Source: an uncultured Clostridia bacterium (GTDB lineage: Bacteria; Bacillota; Clostridia; UBA1381). Taken from it: a stretch of DNA of 62,202 nucleotides. This document shows, one piece after another, positions 43,262 to 52,200 of the stretch. The position numbers and the translations under genes were made by a program. Location of the stretch: positions 1 through 62,202 of the forward strand of contig CAJUEZ010000009.1 in the NCBI GenBank assembly GCA_910585485.1, given 5' to 3'. A model generated the notes under the pieces. It was not told the origin of the DNA. It worked only from the letters and a program-made list of their open reading frames with translations, and ran no database searches. Every line of letters starts with the position of its first letter. Position 1 is the first letter of the stretch.

Positions 43262-44410
43262 CTAAATACAATACTCTGCGCCATTTTTACCCTTTAAAAA
43301 ATATAAAACCGCGGAAGCCGCGTTATAAATCCTGCCTGAATATGGTATTTTTTTATATAAAAAGTCACTTTTGCCGTTTTTTAGAATCTTTATAAGCCAT
43401 ACAAGGCATATATTGTCATCAAAATTTTTTATTTTATCGGATATATTCTCGTCAATTCCATATTCGCTTCGTTTTGCGCATTTATAATATTCTTTTTCAA
43501 TAAGACTCACTAACTCTTTAAAAGTATATATCTTTAGTCTGTAAATATCAAATATATTTGCCGCGTATTCTATCCCCGCCACAATATCCGCCGAATAAGC
43601 GCCGCGCGCTTTATGATAGTCTTCTGTATAAAAGCTGTAGAGTTCTCCCTCAAGCCTTCCAAACGCCTTCAAACATCCTATATAGCCCTCCTCTATACTT
43701 TTCGCTATACATTCTCCGTCAAACTCCATAATGCCGTTTTGCGGACTTTCACAACGTATATTTATAACATTTCTGCCGCTAAGATTAAAATGTCTGTACG
43801 CTCCTATTCCGTGCACATTAACCGCTATTATATCGTCAATATCCCTGTCAAGCATCATATTTACCGGCATATTGTTTGCCATACCGCCGTCTATTAATCT
43901 TTCCGAACTGATTTCTCTGACACCAAACCCCACAAGACACACGCTTGCCATAAGATAATCTGTAAGCTTGCCGCGCGGAATTTCACTGATAAATTTATAT
44001 ATTTCCTTCTTGTCAGTAAGTGAAAAAGCCGTTATTCCCAATTCTATAGGAGAACGGCGTATCTTGTCTTCATCAATTAAAGACTTTAACAACTCCTCCA
44101 GCGGAGACATATTAAGTCCTCCGCTTTTGCATATATGTTCCGCGATTTTTTTCAGGTTCTTTATTTGGAATAAATTGTCGTTATCTTTCATATTGTCCGG
44201 CAATCCTACCACTTTATCAATGGAAATTTCTCTCCATAGATTTTGCGCCGCCTCATACTCTCCCTGGGCTATCAGCGCGCCGTTAAGCGCGCCTATAGAT
44301 GTTCCTGAAACAGCAGATATTTCAATCTTCAATTCCCTTAATGCCTTCCAAACTCCGATATGATACGCGCCGCGTGCTCCGCCTCCGCCAAGAACCAATC
44401 CGTATTTCAT
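43262..44410 (-). CDS. Patatin-like phospholipase
   Basis: 382 residues. The patatin motifs are intact: oxyanion loop GGGGARGAYHIG at the N-terminus, nucleophile Ser in GTSIGALNG and the catalytic Asp in DGGMANNMPV. The C-terminal 120 residues have no recognised domain. No signal peptide, so probably a cytoplasmic or inner-membrane-face lipid acyl hydrolase. It stands 65 bp upstream of the HlyD-like gene on the same strand and may share its transcript. Confidence 0.9.
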   Translation of the reverse strand: MKYGLVLGGGGARGAYHIGVWKALRELKIEISAVSGTSIGALNGALIAQGEYEAAQNLWREISIDKVVGLPDNMKDNDNLFQIKNLKKIAEHICKSGGLNMSPLEELLKSLIDEDKIRRSPIELGITAFSLTDKKEIYKFISEIPRGKLTDYLMASVCLVGFGVREISSERLIDGGMANNMPVNMMLDRDIDDIIAVNVHGIGAYRHFNLSGRNVINIRCESPQNGIMEFDGECIAKSIEEGYIGCLKAFGRLEGELYSFYTEDYHKARGAYSADIVAGIEYAANIFDIYRLKIYTFKELVSLIEKEYYKCAKRSEYGIDENISDKIKNFDDNICLVWLIKILKNGKSDFLYKKIPYSGRIYNAASAVLYFLKGKNGAEYCI

Positions 44411-44494
44411 ACATTCATCTCCTTTGACTTAGTATGTATGCTTTTGCAGAAAATTATTGTTCCAAAACCATTTAGCATATCCTTTAATCCGCAA

Positions 44495-44523
44495 TTTACA
44501 ATTTACTTCTTTTATGTTATAAT
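44495..44523 (+). promoter_or_regulatory. Promoter of rlmD
   Basis: TTTACA (44495-44500), 17-base spacer, TATAAT (44518-44523). Confidence 0.65.
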
Positions 44524-44583
44524 AATCTTATATTATTTACAAAATCATATTGTAATAAATTCCATTCAGAAAGAAGGCGCGCC

Positions 44584-45984
44584 ATGATTCCCGTCGAAAA
44601 AAATAAAGAATACACCGTCCTGATTAACTCGGTTTCGTCCGACGGCAGCGGCGTCGCGCATATAGACGGTTTTACTGTCTTTATACCTCAGACATCAATC
44701 GGAGACAAAATAAAAATACGAATTGACGATGTGAAAAAACGTTTTGCGACAGGCAGTGTTATCGAGATAATTTCCCCTTCCGCCAATCGACGTGATATTG
44801 ACTGCGAACACTACAATCTTTGCGGAGGGTGCCAACTCCGCCACATAAATTACGATACGCAGCTTGAAATCAAAAGGAGCATAATTGAAAACGCTATTCG
44901 CAGAATCGGCAAATTCGGCAATTTCACTTTAAATAATATGACAGGAGCGGAAAACACAAATCGTTACAGAAATAAAATGGTATTTCCTATTGGATACTGC
45001 AAAAATAGGACCGTATTCGGATTTTACGCTCCGAAAACACATGACATTATACCTCTTTCTGACTGTTTGTTGGGAGATGCGATGAATAAATCAATAAATA
45101 ACGCTGTTATTGAGTACATGACGGAAAACAATGTCAGTGCATATGACGAAAAAACTCATTCGGGCATAATCCGCCGCGTTTTTACAAGAACATCGCTTAA
45201 AACAGGAGAAATAATGGCTGTTATATGCGCAAGCACGGTATCGCTTCCCGCGGCAGAAAAATTGATTGACAAGCTGATAAAGGTTTCTGATAGGATTTCA
45301 AGTATAATTCTCAATATAAATACAGAAAAAAATAATTTTGCTATTTCCGAGAACAATGTAACTCTTTGGGGAAAAGACGAAATATCCGATTCTCTGCTTG
45401 GTATTGAATTTACAATATCCCCGCAAAGTTTCTTTCAGATTAATCCGGCACAGACAGAAAAGCTTTATAAAAAGGCCCTCGAATTTGCAGATTTAGATAA
45501 AAGTCAGAACGTTATGGATATATACTGCGGCATAGGAACAATTTCTCTCTGCGCCGCAAAAAAAGCGAAAAGTGTAATTGGTGTGGAAATAGTCGAAAGA
45601 GCCATTGAAGACGCGCGAAAAAACGCGTTTAATAACAATATACAAAATACTGTTTTTTACGCTGACAGCGCGGAAAATATTGTACCCAAACTTATAAATC
45701 AGGGCGAAACCCCTGATGTGGTCATACTTGACCCACCACGTAAAGGCAGCGATAAAGCCACTTTGAGCGCTATCGTGCGGGCAAATCCACAGAAAATAGT
45801 ATATGTGTCCTGCAATCCTGCCACACTGGCGCGTGACGCGCGTTTTTTGGCGGATAACGGTTACTCCCTAACCGCTGCACAAGGCTTTGACCTGTTTCCC
45901 CATACAGCTCATGTGGAGACGGTATGTTTATTGTCCAAACTTCATTCAGACCAACATATCGAGATTGAGCTTCAGATGGACTAA
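44584..45984 (+). CDS. rlmD: 23S rRNA (uracil-C5)-methyltransferase, RlmD/RlmCD type
   Basis: 466 residues. N-terminal TRAM domain (about 5-60), [4Fe-4S] Cys cluster in DCEHYNLCGGCQL plus a fourth Cys in PLSDCLLGD, SAM site DIYCGIGTISL, DPPRKGS, and the nucleophile Cys in VSCNPATLARD. It makes 5-methyluridine in 23S rRNA; Firmicute members can modify both U747 and U1939. The gene is complete as a methyltransferase. Its TAA at 45982-45984 cuts off a C-terminal extension whose sequence continues in frame for at least 25 codons (next entry). AAGAAGG precedes the ATG. Confidence 0.93.
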   Translation: MIPVEKNKEYTVLINSVSSDGSGVAHIDGFTVFIPQTSIGDKIKIRIDDVKKRFATGSVIEIISPSANRRDIDCEHYNLCGGCQLRHINYDTQLEIKRSIIENAIRRIGKFGNFTLNNMTGAENTNRYRNKMVFPIGYCKNRTVFGFYAPKTHDIIPLSDCLLGDAMNKSINNAVIEYMTENNVSAYDEKTHSGIIRRVFTRTSLKTGEIMAVICASTVSLPAAEKLIDKLIKVSDRISSIILNINTEKNNFAISENNVTLWGKDEISDSLLGIEFTISPQSFFQINPAQTEKLYKKALEFADLDKSQNVMDIYCGIGTISLCAAKKAKSVIGVEIVERAIEDARKNAFNNNIQNTVFYADSAENIVPKLINQGETPDVVILDPPRKGSDKATLSAIVRANPQKIVYVSCNPATLARDARFLADNGYSLTAAQGFDLFPHTAHVETVCLLSKLHSDQHIEIELQMD

Positions 45985-46158
45985 CTTGATTTGACGGCTG
46001 CGGAGATCAAGGTAACCTATGAGGAGATTAAAAATTATGTGTTGGAGCATAGTGGATTGAAAGTCAGCAGTTTATGTATCGCACAGGTAAAAGAAATTAT
46101 TTTAGATAATATTTACAATTCTTACTTACAGAATTTTCGGAGGATGAAGAACAGATAG
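45985..46158 (+). pseudogene. Broken C-terminal extension of the rRNA methyltransferase
   Basis: Directly after the TAA the frame continues LDLTAAEIKVTYEEIKNY and then GLKVSSLCIAQVK. Many gut Clostridia methyltransferases carry a tail with MDELDLTAAE and GLKVSSLYIAQVK; this is recalled from family sequences, not searched. The stop thus stands where a Glu codon (GAA) is expected, a one-base change to TAA. After IAQVK the similarity ends and the frame runs into a TAG at 46156-46158, so the rest of the tail is missing. Confidence 0.6.
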
Positions 46159-46286
46159 TAAAAGACACCAATATATATCAGTGGCATACAGAGAATCTGC
46201 ATCGTTTTAAAAATGTTAGAATTATAAAAAGTAAAGCGGAAAAAGCCATAAATGATTTATTGATTGATAAGGTAATTATAGAATGA
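46107..46286 (+). pseudogene. Unidentified gene fragment
   Basis: Open from just after a TAA (46107-46109) to a TGA at 46284-46286. It reads like protein (TEFSEDEEQIVKDTNIYQWH, then KSKAEKAINDLLIDKVIIE) but has no start codon with a ribosome site. Probably the 3' end of a gene lost in a recombination event. No family recognised. Confidence 0.35.
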
Positions 46287-46438
46287 TGATAAATGTGTTA
46301 CCTCTGCTGTATAATGTTGATACTGTTTATATGATAGAATATCATTATAACAGAAACATGAAGAACGGTGATATGAATGAGAGAAAAGAAAAATCATTTG
46401 TATGTGAACAGCCAAGAACGGAGCATTTTACTACATAG
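46283..46438 (+). CDS. Short ORF in the scar region (51 residues)
   Basis: ATG at 46283 overlaps the stop of the preceding fragment (ATGA), as in coupled genes; stop at 46436-46438. Begins MMINVLPLLYNVD and ends CEQPRTEHFTT. No family recognised. Given the broken sequence before it, it may be a leftover of a mobile element. The strong terminator follows 20 bp later. Confidence 0.3.
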   Translation: MMINVLPLLYNVDTVYMIEYHYNRNMKNGDMNERKEKSFVCEQPRTEHFTT

Positions 46439-46458
46439 CCACCTTGACAAAAAGACTC

Positions 46459-46493
46459 AAAAATGACTGAAATCAAAGATTTCAGTCATTTTT
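46459..46493. terminator. Bidirectional terminator at the end of the scar region
   Basis: AAAAATGACTGAAATC, loop AAA, and the exact complement: a 16-bp stem with A/T flanks serving both the plus-strand region and the converging 3D-domain gene. Confidence 0.85.
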
Positions 46494-46494
46494 A

Positions 46495-47652
46495 CTATTC
46501 AAGAATATACACAACGCAGCTTCTTCTACCGAAAGCGCCGGCATTATCGCCATAACACAAATCAATCCTATTACCTTTCACGGCGCCGCCGGTATCTTCA
46601 GCGCTTGCCACTCCATAAGACCATGAACCATCTGCCGATGTTACATACACCTTTGAACCCAACGGAACAACATCAGGATCTACCGCCACTATTCCGTATC
46701 TGAGCGGAGTGCCCATTGATGAAACGGCATATCCCCCGTTTTCGGCGGGCGAACTGCTATACGCGGTAGCGGTCATAATGATTCTTTTTTTATACTTATA
46801 ACCATTTACACTGCCTCCATTATCGTCCACCTTGGACTTTGACGAAGACAAAAAGCCTCCGGTTGGTTTGACTGGAGTAGGCATGGGTGTCGGTACCAAT
46901 GTCCCTTTTGCAATAACCTTATTCCTCGGCTCGACTATTACCGTCTCGCTTACAATCTCGCGAGCGACCTCCTCGCCATTCTGATATGTAATCTTATAAA
47001 CCGCTTGCTTGACACCGTTCTCACCCTCATCAACAATTCTTTCTTCACCATTAGGCAAAGATGAATCATCTACATACTCAATACCATGTTCCACTGTCTC
47101 GTCTGTCGTCTCATTTGTGATACTAACCGATACAAGTTCAATAATATCACCGTCGTTAATTTCATGGTCATCCGTAGAAATGCGGTCATATTCACCGGGT
47201 ATATATCCGGCTTCCACGAGCGCGTCTTTAACATCCGCCTTTGTCACGGTTACAACCTCTTCATAATCACCGGCTTTAATTGTTATCTTCTTGCCGCGCT
47301 TTACTATAATATCTTCATTGTCATTCACAGGCTTTTGAGCAGGAACATTCAGCTTGTCATTTTCGCCTACGCTGACTCCATGCTCTTCAAGAACCTCCTC
47401 GACTTTATCATTTCGTGTTTTTACAGTTTTTGACTCGTTAATACCGGTAAATTCATCTATTTCCGTTATTGTAATTTCTTTGGCGGACGCGCTATATATA
47501 GTGCCAAGCATAATTGAAGTGATTAGCGCCGCCACAACGAGCAATGCCATTCTTCTTCTGCGTTTTGCGCGTAATTTCGCTTTCTTCTTTTCCTCGCGTC
47601 TTCGGCGCATTTGCTGAAGCAATTCAAGCTTCTCTTTTTCCTGAATTGTCAT
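46495..47652 (-). CDS. Cell-wall protein with DUF348, G5 and 3D domains (YabE/resuscitation-factor-like)
   Basis: 385 residues from the ATG at 47652 (AAAGGGG 11 bases upstream); the in-frame ATG at 47673 precedes that site. A highly basic N-terminus, one membrane helix or uncleaved signal (about 35-55), two DUF348-type repeats (ITITEIDEFTG..., TIKAGDYEEVVT...), a G5 domain (about 180-240), a Pro/Thr linker, and a C-terminal 3D domain with TATAYSSSPAENGG, GIVAVDPDVVPLGSKVYV, SAEDTGGAVKGNRIDL. The 3D domain is a lytic-transglycosylase-like barrel with its three Asp visible. It probably cuts peptidoglycan during growth or spore revival. Confidence 0.92.
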   Translation of the reverse strand: MTIQEKEKLELLQQMRRRREEKKKAKLRAKRRRRMALLVVAALITSIMLGTIYSASAKEITITEIDEFTGINESKTVKTRNDKVEEVLEEHGVSVGENDKLNVPAQKPVNDNEDIIVKRGKKITIKAGDYEEVVTVTKADVKDALVEAGYIPGEYDRISTDDHEINDGDIIELVSVSITNETTDETVEHGIEYVDDSSLPNGEERIVDEGENGVKQAVYKITYQNGEEVAREIVSETVIVEPRNKVIAKGTLVPTPMPTPVKPTGGFLSSSKSKVDDNGGSVNGYKYKKRIIMTATAYSSSPAENGGYAVSSMGTPLRYGIVAVDPDVVPLGSKVYVTSADGSWSYGVASAEDTGGAVKGNRIDLCYGDNAGAFGRRSCVVYILE

Positions 47653-47686
47653 AAAAAGTAAAACCCCTTTCATTGCCTTACAGTGT

Positions 47687-47715
47687 AGTATACTACAAAA
47701 TTGTTACAATGTCAA
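47687..47715 (-). promoter_or_regulatory. Promoter of the 3D-domain gene
   Basis: Consensus TTGACA (47715-47710), 17-base spacer, TATACT (47692-47687). Confidence 0.75.
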
Positions 47716-47944
47716 TATTTTATTACGTTTTGATTACAAAATAGTTTCATTTGTTGCAATTTAACCATCTGTTCTATCAATATCATGGCAATATATGGCA
47801 AAATAACGAACATTCCGCAAACTGCCAAACATATTGATTATATCAATATAAACTATGTATACATAAATATGATGGCGGAAATAATAGGTAATGAAATAGC
47901 ATTTGGCAAAGTGACTTTTACCGCTTTGTCATTGAAAGGAAGAA

Positions 47945-48223
47945 ATGGTGCTAAATATGAAAGAATTAACAAAAAAAGTTGTAATACTTAATAACTTTTC
48001 ATCCCCATATGTAAGCCAGGCTATAGTTGTTTTAAAGGACTATAATCCGCGCCTTGAAGGAAAAGCCATTGAAGACGCGGAAATGATAGTAAGCAAATAT
48101 ATAGACAAAATAAACGGCGGACAATCCGTAAGGACTGCCCGCCGCAAAAATAAGCTAATAAAAATTATTATATGCGCCGCTGTAATTATTGCAATATGCG
48201 CCGCTGTAAAATATATAAAGTAA
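47945..48223 (+). CDS. Small protein with C-terminal membrane anchor (92 residues)
   Basis: A soluble helical part (MKELTKKVVILNNFSSPYV ... EGKAIEDAEMIVSKYIDKING), a basic stretch (TARRKNKLIK) and one C-terminal membrane helix (IIICAAVIIAICAAVKYI), so it is tail-anchored. GAAAGGAAG lies close to the ATG at 47945 and the adjoining GTG at 47948, so the exact start is unsure. No family recognised. No promoter is evident in 47716-47944. It converges with the zinc-ribbon gene with five bases between them. Confidence 0.6.
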   Translation: MVLNMKELTKKVVILNNFSSPYVSQAIVVLKDYNPRLEGKAIEDAEMIVSKYIDKINGGQSVRTARRKNKLIKIIICAAVIIAICAAVKYIK

Positions 48224-48227
48224 GCAA

Positions 48228-49022
48228 TTATTTAAAATTTGAATCAATATAATCTATGTATTCCTTGTACTTTGATTCAGATGAAGAACCACGGTTATAC
48301 ACAAAATCATAATAAACAGCGATGCCATTTCTCACAATACATTTTCTGTGATGAACCTTATCACCTGTGTTTATAGTTATAGTATACCAATCGCTTCCGG
48401 CATGTGAATCACCATCAGCAACAGTTCCGCCAATCTCATTCAAATAATCACGCATAAGATTTTTAGGCTCGTCAGTTTTACCATCCTGAGATACCACCAT
48501 AGTTGCCCCGCCCAAAGGATCGGTTAAATTAAGCTTTTCATAATTTGAAGTGGTGTTTGAACGGAAATCCGTTGGGTATGGACATGTCAAATTCCCTATT
48601 GATATTGACGAATATCCGTTTTTTGACTTTGTCACATCTGCAGCCGCCGTATTGGGTTTTGATGTGGATTTATTGTTCTGCACCAACTGATTTCCCGTGT
48701 CTGAATCCGAATTACTACTGTCAGAACCAATAAATTGATATCCTAATATAAATGCGGCTACCGCAATAAGCGCTATTATAATGATAAAGATTGCTGTGTT
48801 GCCGCCTTTATTTTTACGCTTTTTCCTCTGCTTACTCAACGCTTGTTTGGCTTCTTTCTCCTCCAAACGCTTCTTGCGATTTAATCGCTCTTCTTTAAGT
48901 TCTTCTATTTCCTGACGCTTTGTAACCTTACCTGTCTGTTTATTTTTTCTAACGGATTGACCGCATCTGTCACAAAAACGCATGCCTTCCTTAAGTTGTC
49001 TGCCACAATTTTTGCAGTACAT
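48228..49022 (-). CDS. Zinc-ribbon membrane protein, paralogue of the one at 27717
   Basis: 264 residues from the ATG at 49022, six bases after GGAGGGG; the longer frame from 49085 runs through the promoter. Zinc ribbon (CKNCGRQL ... CDRCGQS), a long basic and charged helix (about 30-80), membrane helix (about 80-102), a Ser/Asn/Asp-rich linker and an external domain of about 120 residues (LTCPYPTDFRSN to the end) matching the plan of the 322-residue paralogue. The linker differs: no Q/N/Y stretch and no TPTP repeats. Function unknown. Confidence 0.75.
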   Translation of the reverse strand: MYCKNCGRQLKEGMRFCDRCGQSVRKNKQTGKVTKRQEIEELKEERLNRKKRLEEKEAKQALSKQRKKRKNKGGNTAIFIIIIALIAVAAFILGYQFIGSDSSNSDSDTGNQLVQNNKSTSKPNTAAADVTKSKNGYSSISIGNLTCPYPTDFRSNTTSNYEKLNLTDPLGGATMVVSQDGKTDEPKNLMRDYLNEIGGTVADGDSHAGSDWYTITINTGDKVHHRKCIVRNGIAVYYDFVYNRGSSSESKYKEYIDYIDSNFK

Positions 49023-49056
49023 TGACACCCCTCCGAATTTTTCAAATATCTTATTT

Positions 49057-49085
49057 ATTATACTATATATTGTGGTCAAATGCAA
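49057..49085 (-). promoter_or_regulatory. Promoter of the second zinc-ribbon gene
   Basis: TTGCAT (49085-49080), 17-base spacer, TATAAT (49062-49057); it supports the start at 49022. Confidence 0.65.
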
Positions 49086-49201
49086 GCAATTTTCATAATT
49101 TTATTACATATTGATTACATTTTACGAATAAATACTGAAATATTTGTAATTTAACTGCAAAAACGTATATACTTTGATGGAGTATGGTTGTAATATGGAC
49201 A

Positions 49202-49232
49202 AAAAAAGGAACGGCACTGCCGTTCCTTTTTT
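49202..49232 (-). terminator. Terminator of the giant surface-protein gene
   Basis: AAAAAAGGAACGGC, loop ACT, and the complement; T-runs on both strands. It lies 16 bp past the stop codon of the 1692-residue protein. Confidence 0.88.
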
Positions 49233-49247
49233 GTGTATTAAACCGAA

Positions 49248-52200
49248 TTATTCAGCATCTGCACTTGTTATAAATACATTATCAATCTTCTGAGTACCGT
49301 TATTGATGTAACCAAATACATCTATCTGACCTACTGTACCTTCTACAGTAGTATCAACATAATTAACATCTGTAGCAGATGCTATTTCCGTATTATCAGC
49401 TTTATTAGTTATAACATATGATACCTTCTTTGTTGTTGTATTAATTACAACATGTACATGCATCCACTTACCTACAACTGCCGATTGAGCGCCTGTTATG
49501 TCACCCTGTATTCTGGAATTCTTATTGTTTTCAGTTATACCAATATTAAACATAGCGCCTGCACCGTCACCGTAGCTATTCTTTGCAGCGTTGCCCTTAG
49601 TGGTTGCTCTTGTTGCAGAACCGATAGTCAGCGTACCTCTCTCATTATTATAATAATCAAGGTCAATAGTTACAACCGGCTTTGTAATTGCAGGAAGTGT
49701 CATTTTATTAAATCCAAATCCATTCTGAGTATTGCCTGCACCTGTAAATACCTGAACCTTTGATGATAACGTATCATCAGTAGCAACACTTACAGCACCT
49801 CTGTCTGTATTTACAAATACACTTTTACCGTCCTCTAAATCTTCATATACATTGAATAATCTTGTATCCTCTGAAGCTGTAACTGTAATATAGACAACAT
49901 TTTCTCCGCCTATAAGAGTTACAGCCTGATCACCACCTGATGTGTAAGTATACAGACCATATAGTCCTTCTGCATTTGCAATCTTTGAAACTATTCTGTA
50001 TGAAGCAAGGTCATCAGCTGATACTACATCATCTTCAAACTTATTAGCCTCTTCATTATATACAGTTGCTTCACCAACCTTACCTTCTTCTGTTCCATCT
50101 GTTGTATATACAACCTTTAGAGTTGCGGAAGCCTTTTGGTTAGCTGTCAAGACAACATCAACAGGAAGAGCTTCATTTGCTACTGTAAAGTTTGTAGCAT
50201 CTACTGCAAGATATGTTGCTGTAGCGTCTACCGAGTAATTATATGTGCCCGGAAGAAGCTTGATTGTGACAACACCTGCTGTTGAGCCTTCTGCCGTTCC
50301 ATCAGCAGTTGTGATAGTTGTTTCTGTCATAGCTGTGCCAACAACAGTCGGTGTACCATTAATCTTAATCGGAACACCTGCTGTTACGGTTTCGCCAATC
50401 TTAGCTGTGAATGTTACTGTCTGATAATCTGTCTTTGTATATACAAGATAAATTTCATTAGTACCTGCAGCTGCTGTTATTTCATCATCACCTGAAACAT
50501 AATCATATCTTGTTGTCTTTGTGTTATCGTCAATAACTGCTGTATGTCCTGCTATGTACTTATCACCTGCGTACATAGTCTTAGACTTAGCTGTGCCGAA
50601 TTCTGTGTACTTGTTTGCGCCTACTTCAATTGCGCCGTTTTCGTCCGCATATACTGTATGAACATTAACTGTTGCCATTTCCTTAGCTGTTTCAGAAGCC
50701 TGAATATCAACTTTTAAGTCAGCAACTTCTGTCATTCTTCCTGTACCTACCAAAAGATACATTGTAACCTTACCTGTTGTAATTTCCTTTAGAGCGTCTG
50801 TAATATCAATCTCAATAGGAGTTGTCTGATTCTTAGTTGTTCCGTATGTCCACTGATTGTTACCCTCATCGTGTATCTGAGTAGCAGTTCCGCCAAGTGT
50901 TTCAAGATTAGCGCCTGTGATACCTGCCTCGCCTACAGCGTCAAAATCAATGTAGTTAGCAAACTTACCCCACCATCTGAAGTATGTGTTGTTTCCGCCC
51001 TGAGTTGTCGCGTTAAACTTCAGCTTAGCGCTTTCAATCTTACCGATATAATCTGAAGCATCTATTGAGAAAATCAAAGCTGTAGATGATTCATCATACT
51101 GATTGTTTGATGTTACTATTTTACCATTCTCTAATTTAGCGTTACCAACCAAAAGCGGAGTATCACCAATATGGTTTACAGCAGATGTTTCCTCGTTCTT
51201 AACATTTACATAAGTAGCGTCAGGAACGATTGTAACCTTACCTGTATATTCAAATTCAACTGTTACTGTTACAGGTTCAGCAGGCATTGTGAACGCGCCG
51301 TCTGTAACTGTTACTGTTGTTGTGCTTCCCTCTGTTGTAGGAGCAACTGTGATTGTCTTTACAGCGTAACCTGCGTCAGGAGTTGCAACAACCTTAAGTG
51401 ATGTATCCTCAAGAACTGCTTCTGTAACTTCAGTTTCGCCGTTCATAACCTTAACAGTACCGTTTGTTGCAGCCGCAACTGTTACAACGCTCTTTACGCC
51501 TGCAACAGCCGCTGTCGGGTCTGAGTCAAGCTGACCTGATGTACCCTCTGACTTAACAATAACCTTAATCTGAGCGCCCTTCATTGCAGAAGTAAGAGCC
51601 AATGTTGAAGCTGTTGCGCCTTCGATTGCTACGAAAGCCTCTGAGCCTGCTGCCTTTGCTCTCCACTCATACACAGGTGTTTCACCATCGTTAATACCCT
51701 CAACTGTTGCTGTAAGAGTTTCGCCTACAGCAGGTGTACCTGTGATTGTAACTGTACCTGTGATTGCAGGCTTAGCCGAAGCCTTTGATACTACAGTAAA
51801 TGCTTCAGCATTGTCAGCTGTAACTTCGATTTCGCCTGTTGCAGGAGTAATTGTGTCGGCTTCATATCCGCCGTTATAACCTACGTTAATTGTATATGTA
51901 CCAGCCTTAACGCCTGTAGCTGTAGCCTTACCGTCAGCTATTGTTGCTTCTATAGCGTTTGTTTCGTCAGCCTTATCAATAAGTCTTACTCTGTGAACAC
52001 CGGCATCAACTGTACCTGCGATTGTATATGTTGCAGGAGCAACATATATTTCCTTAAATGTAACTGTTACCGTTACGTCCTTTGCAGGCATTGTGAACTT
52101 GCCTTCTGCTACTGCAACGTCGCCGTTGTCACCGTCCTTAACAGTGATTGTGTCAAGCTCATAGCCCTCAGCAGGAGTAGCTGTGATTGTGATTTCCTCG

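Noticed and set aside
45985..46494. Intact mobile element
   Set aside because: No transposase, integrase, inverted repeats or target duplication could be found; the region is treated as a scar of fragments.
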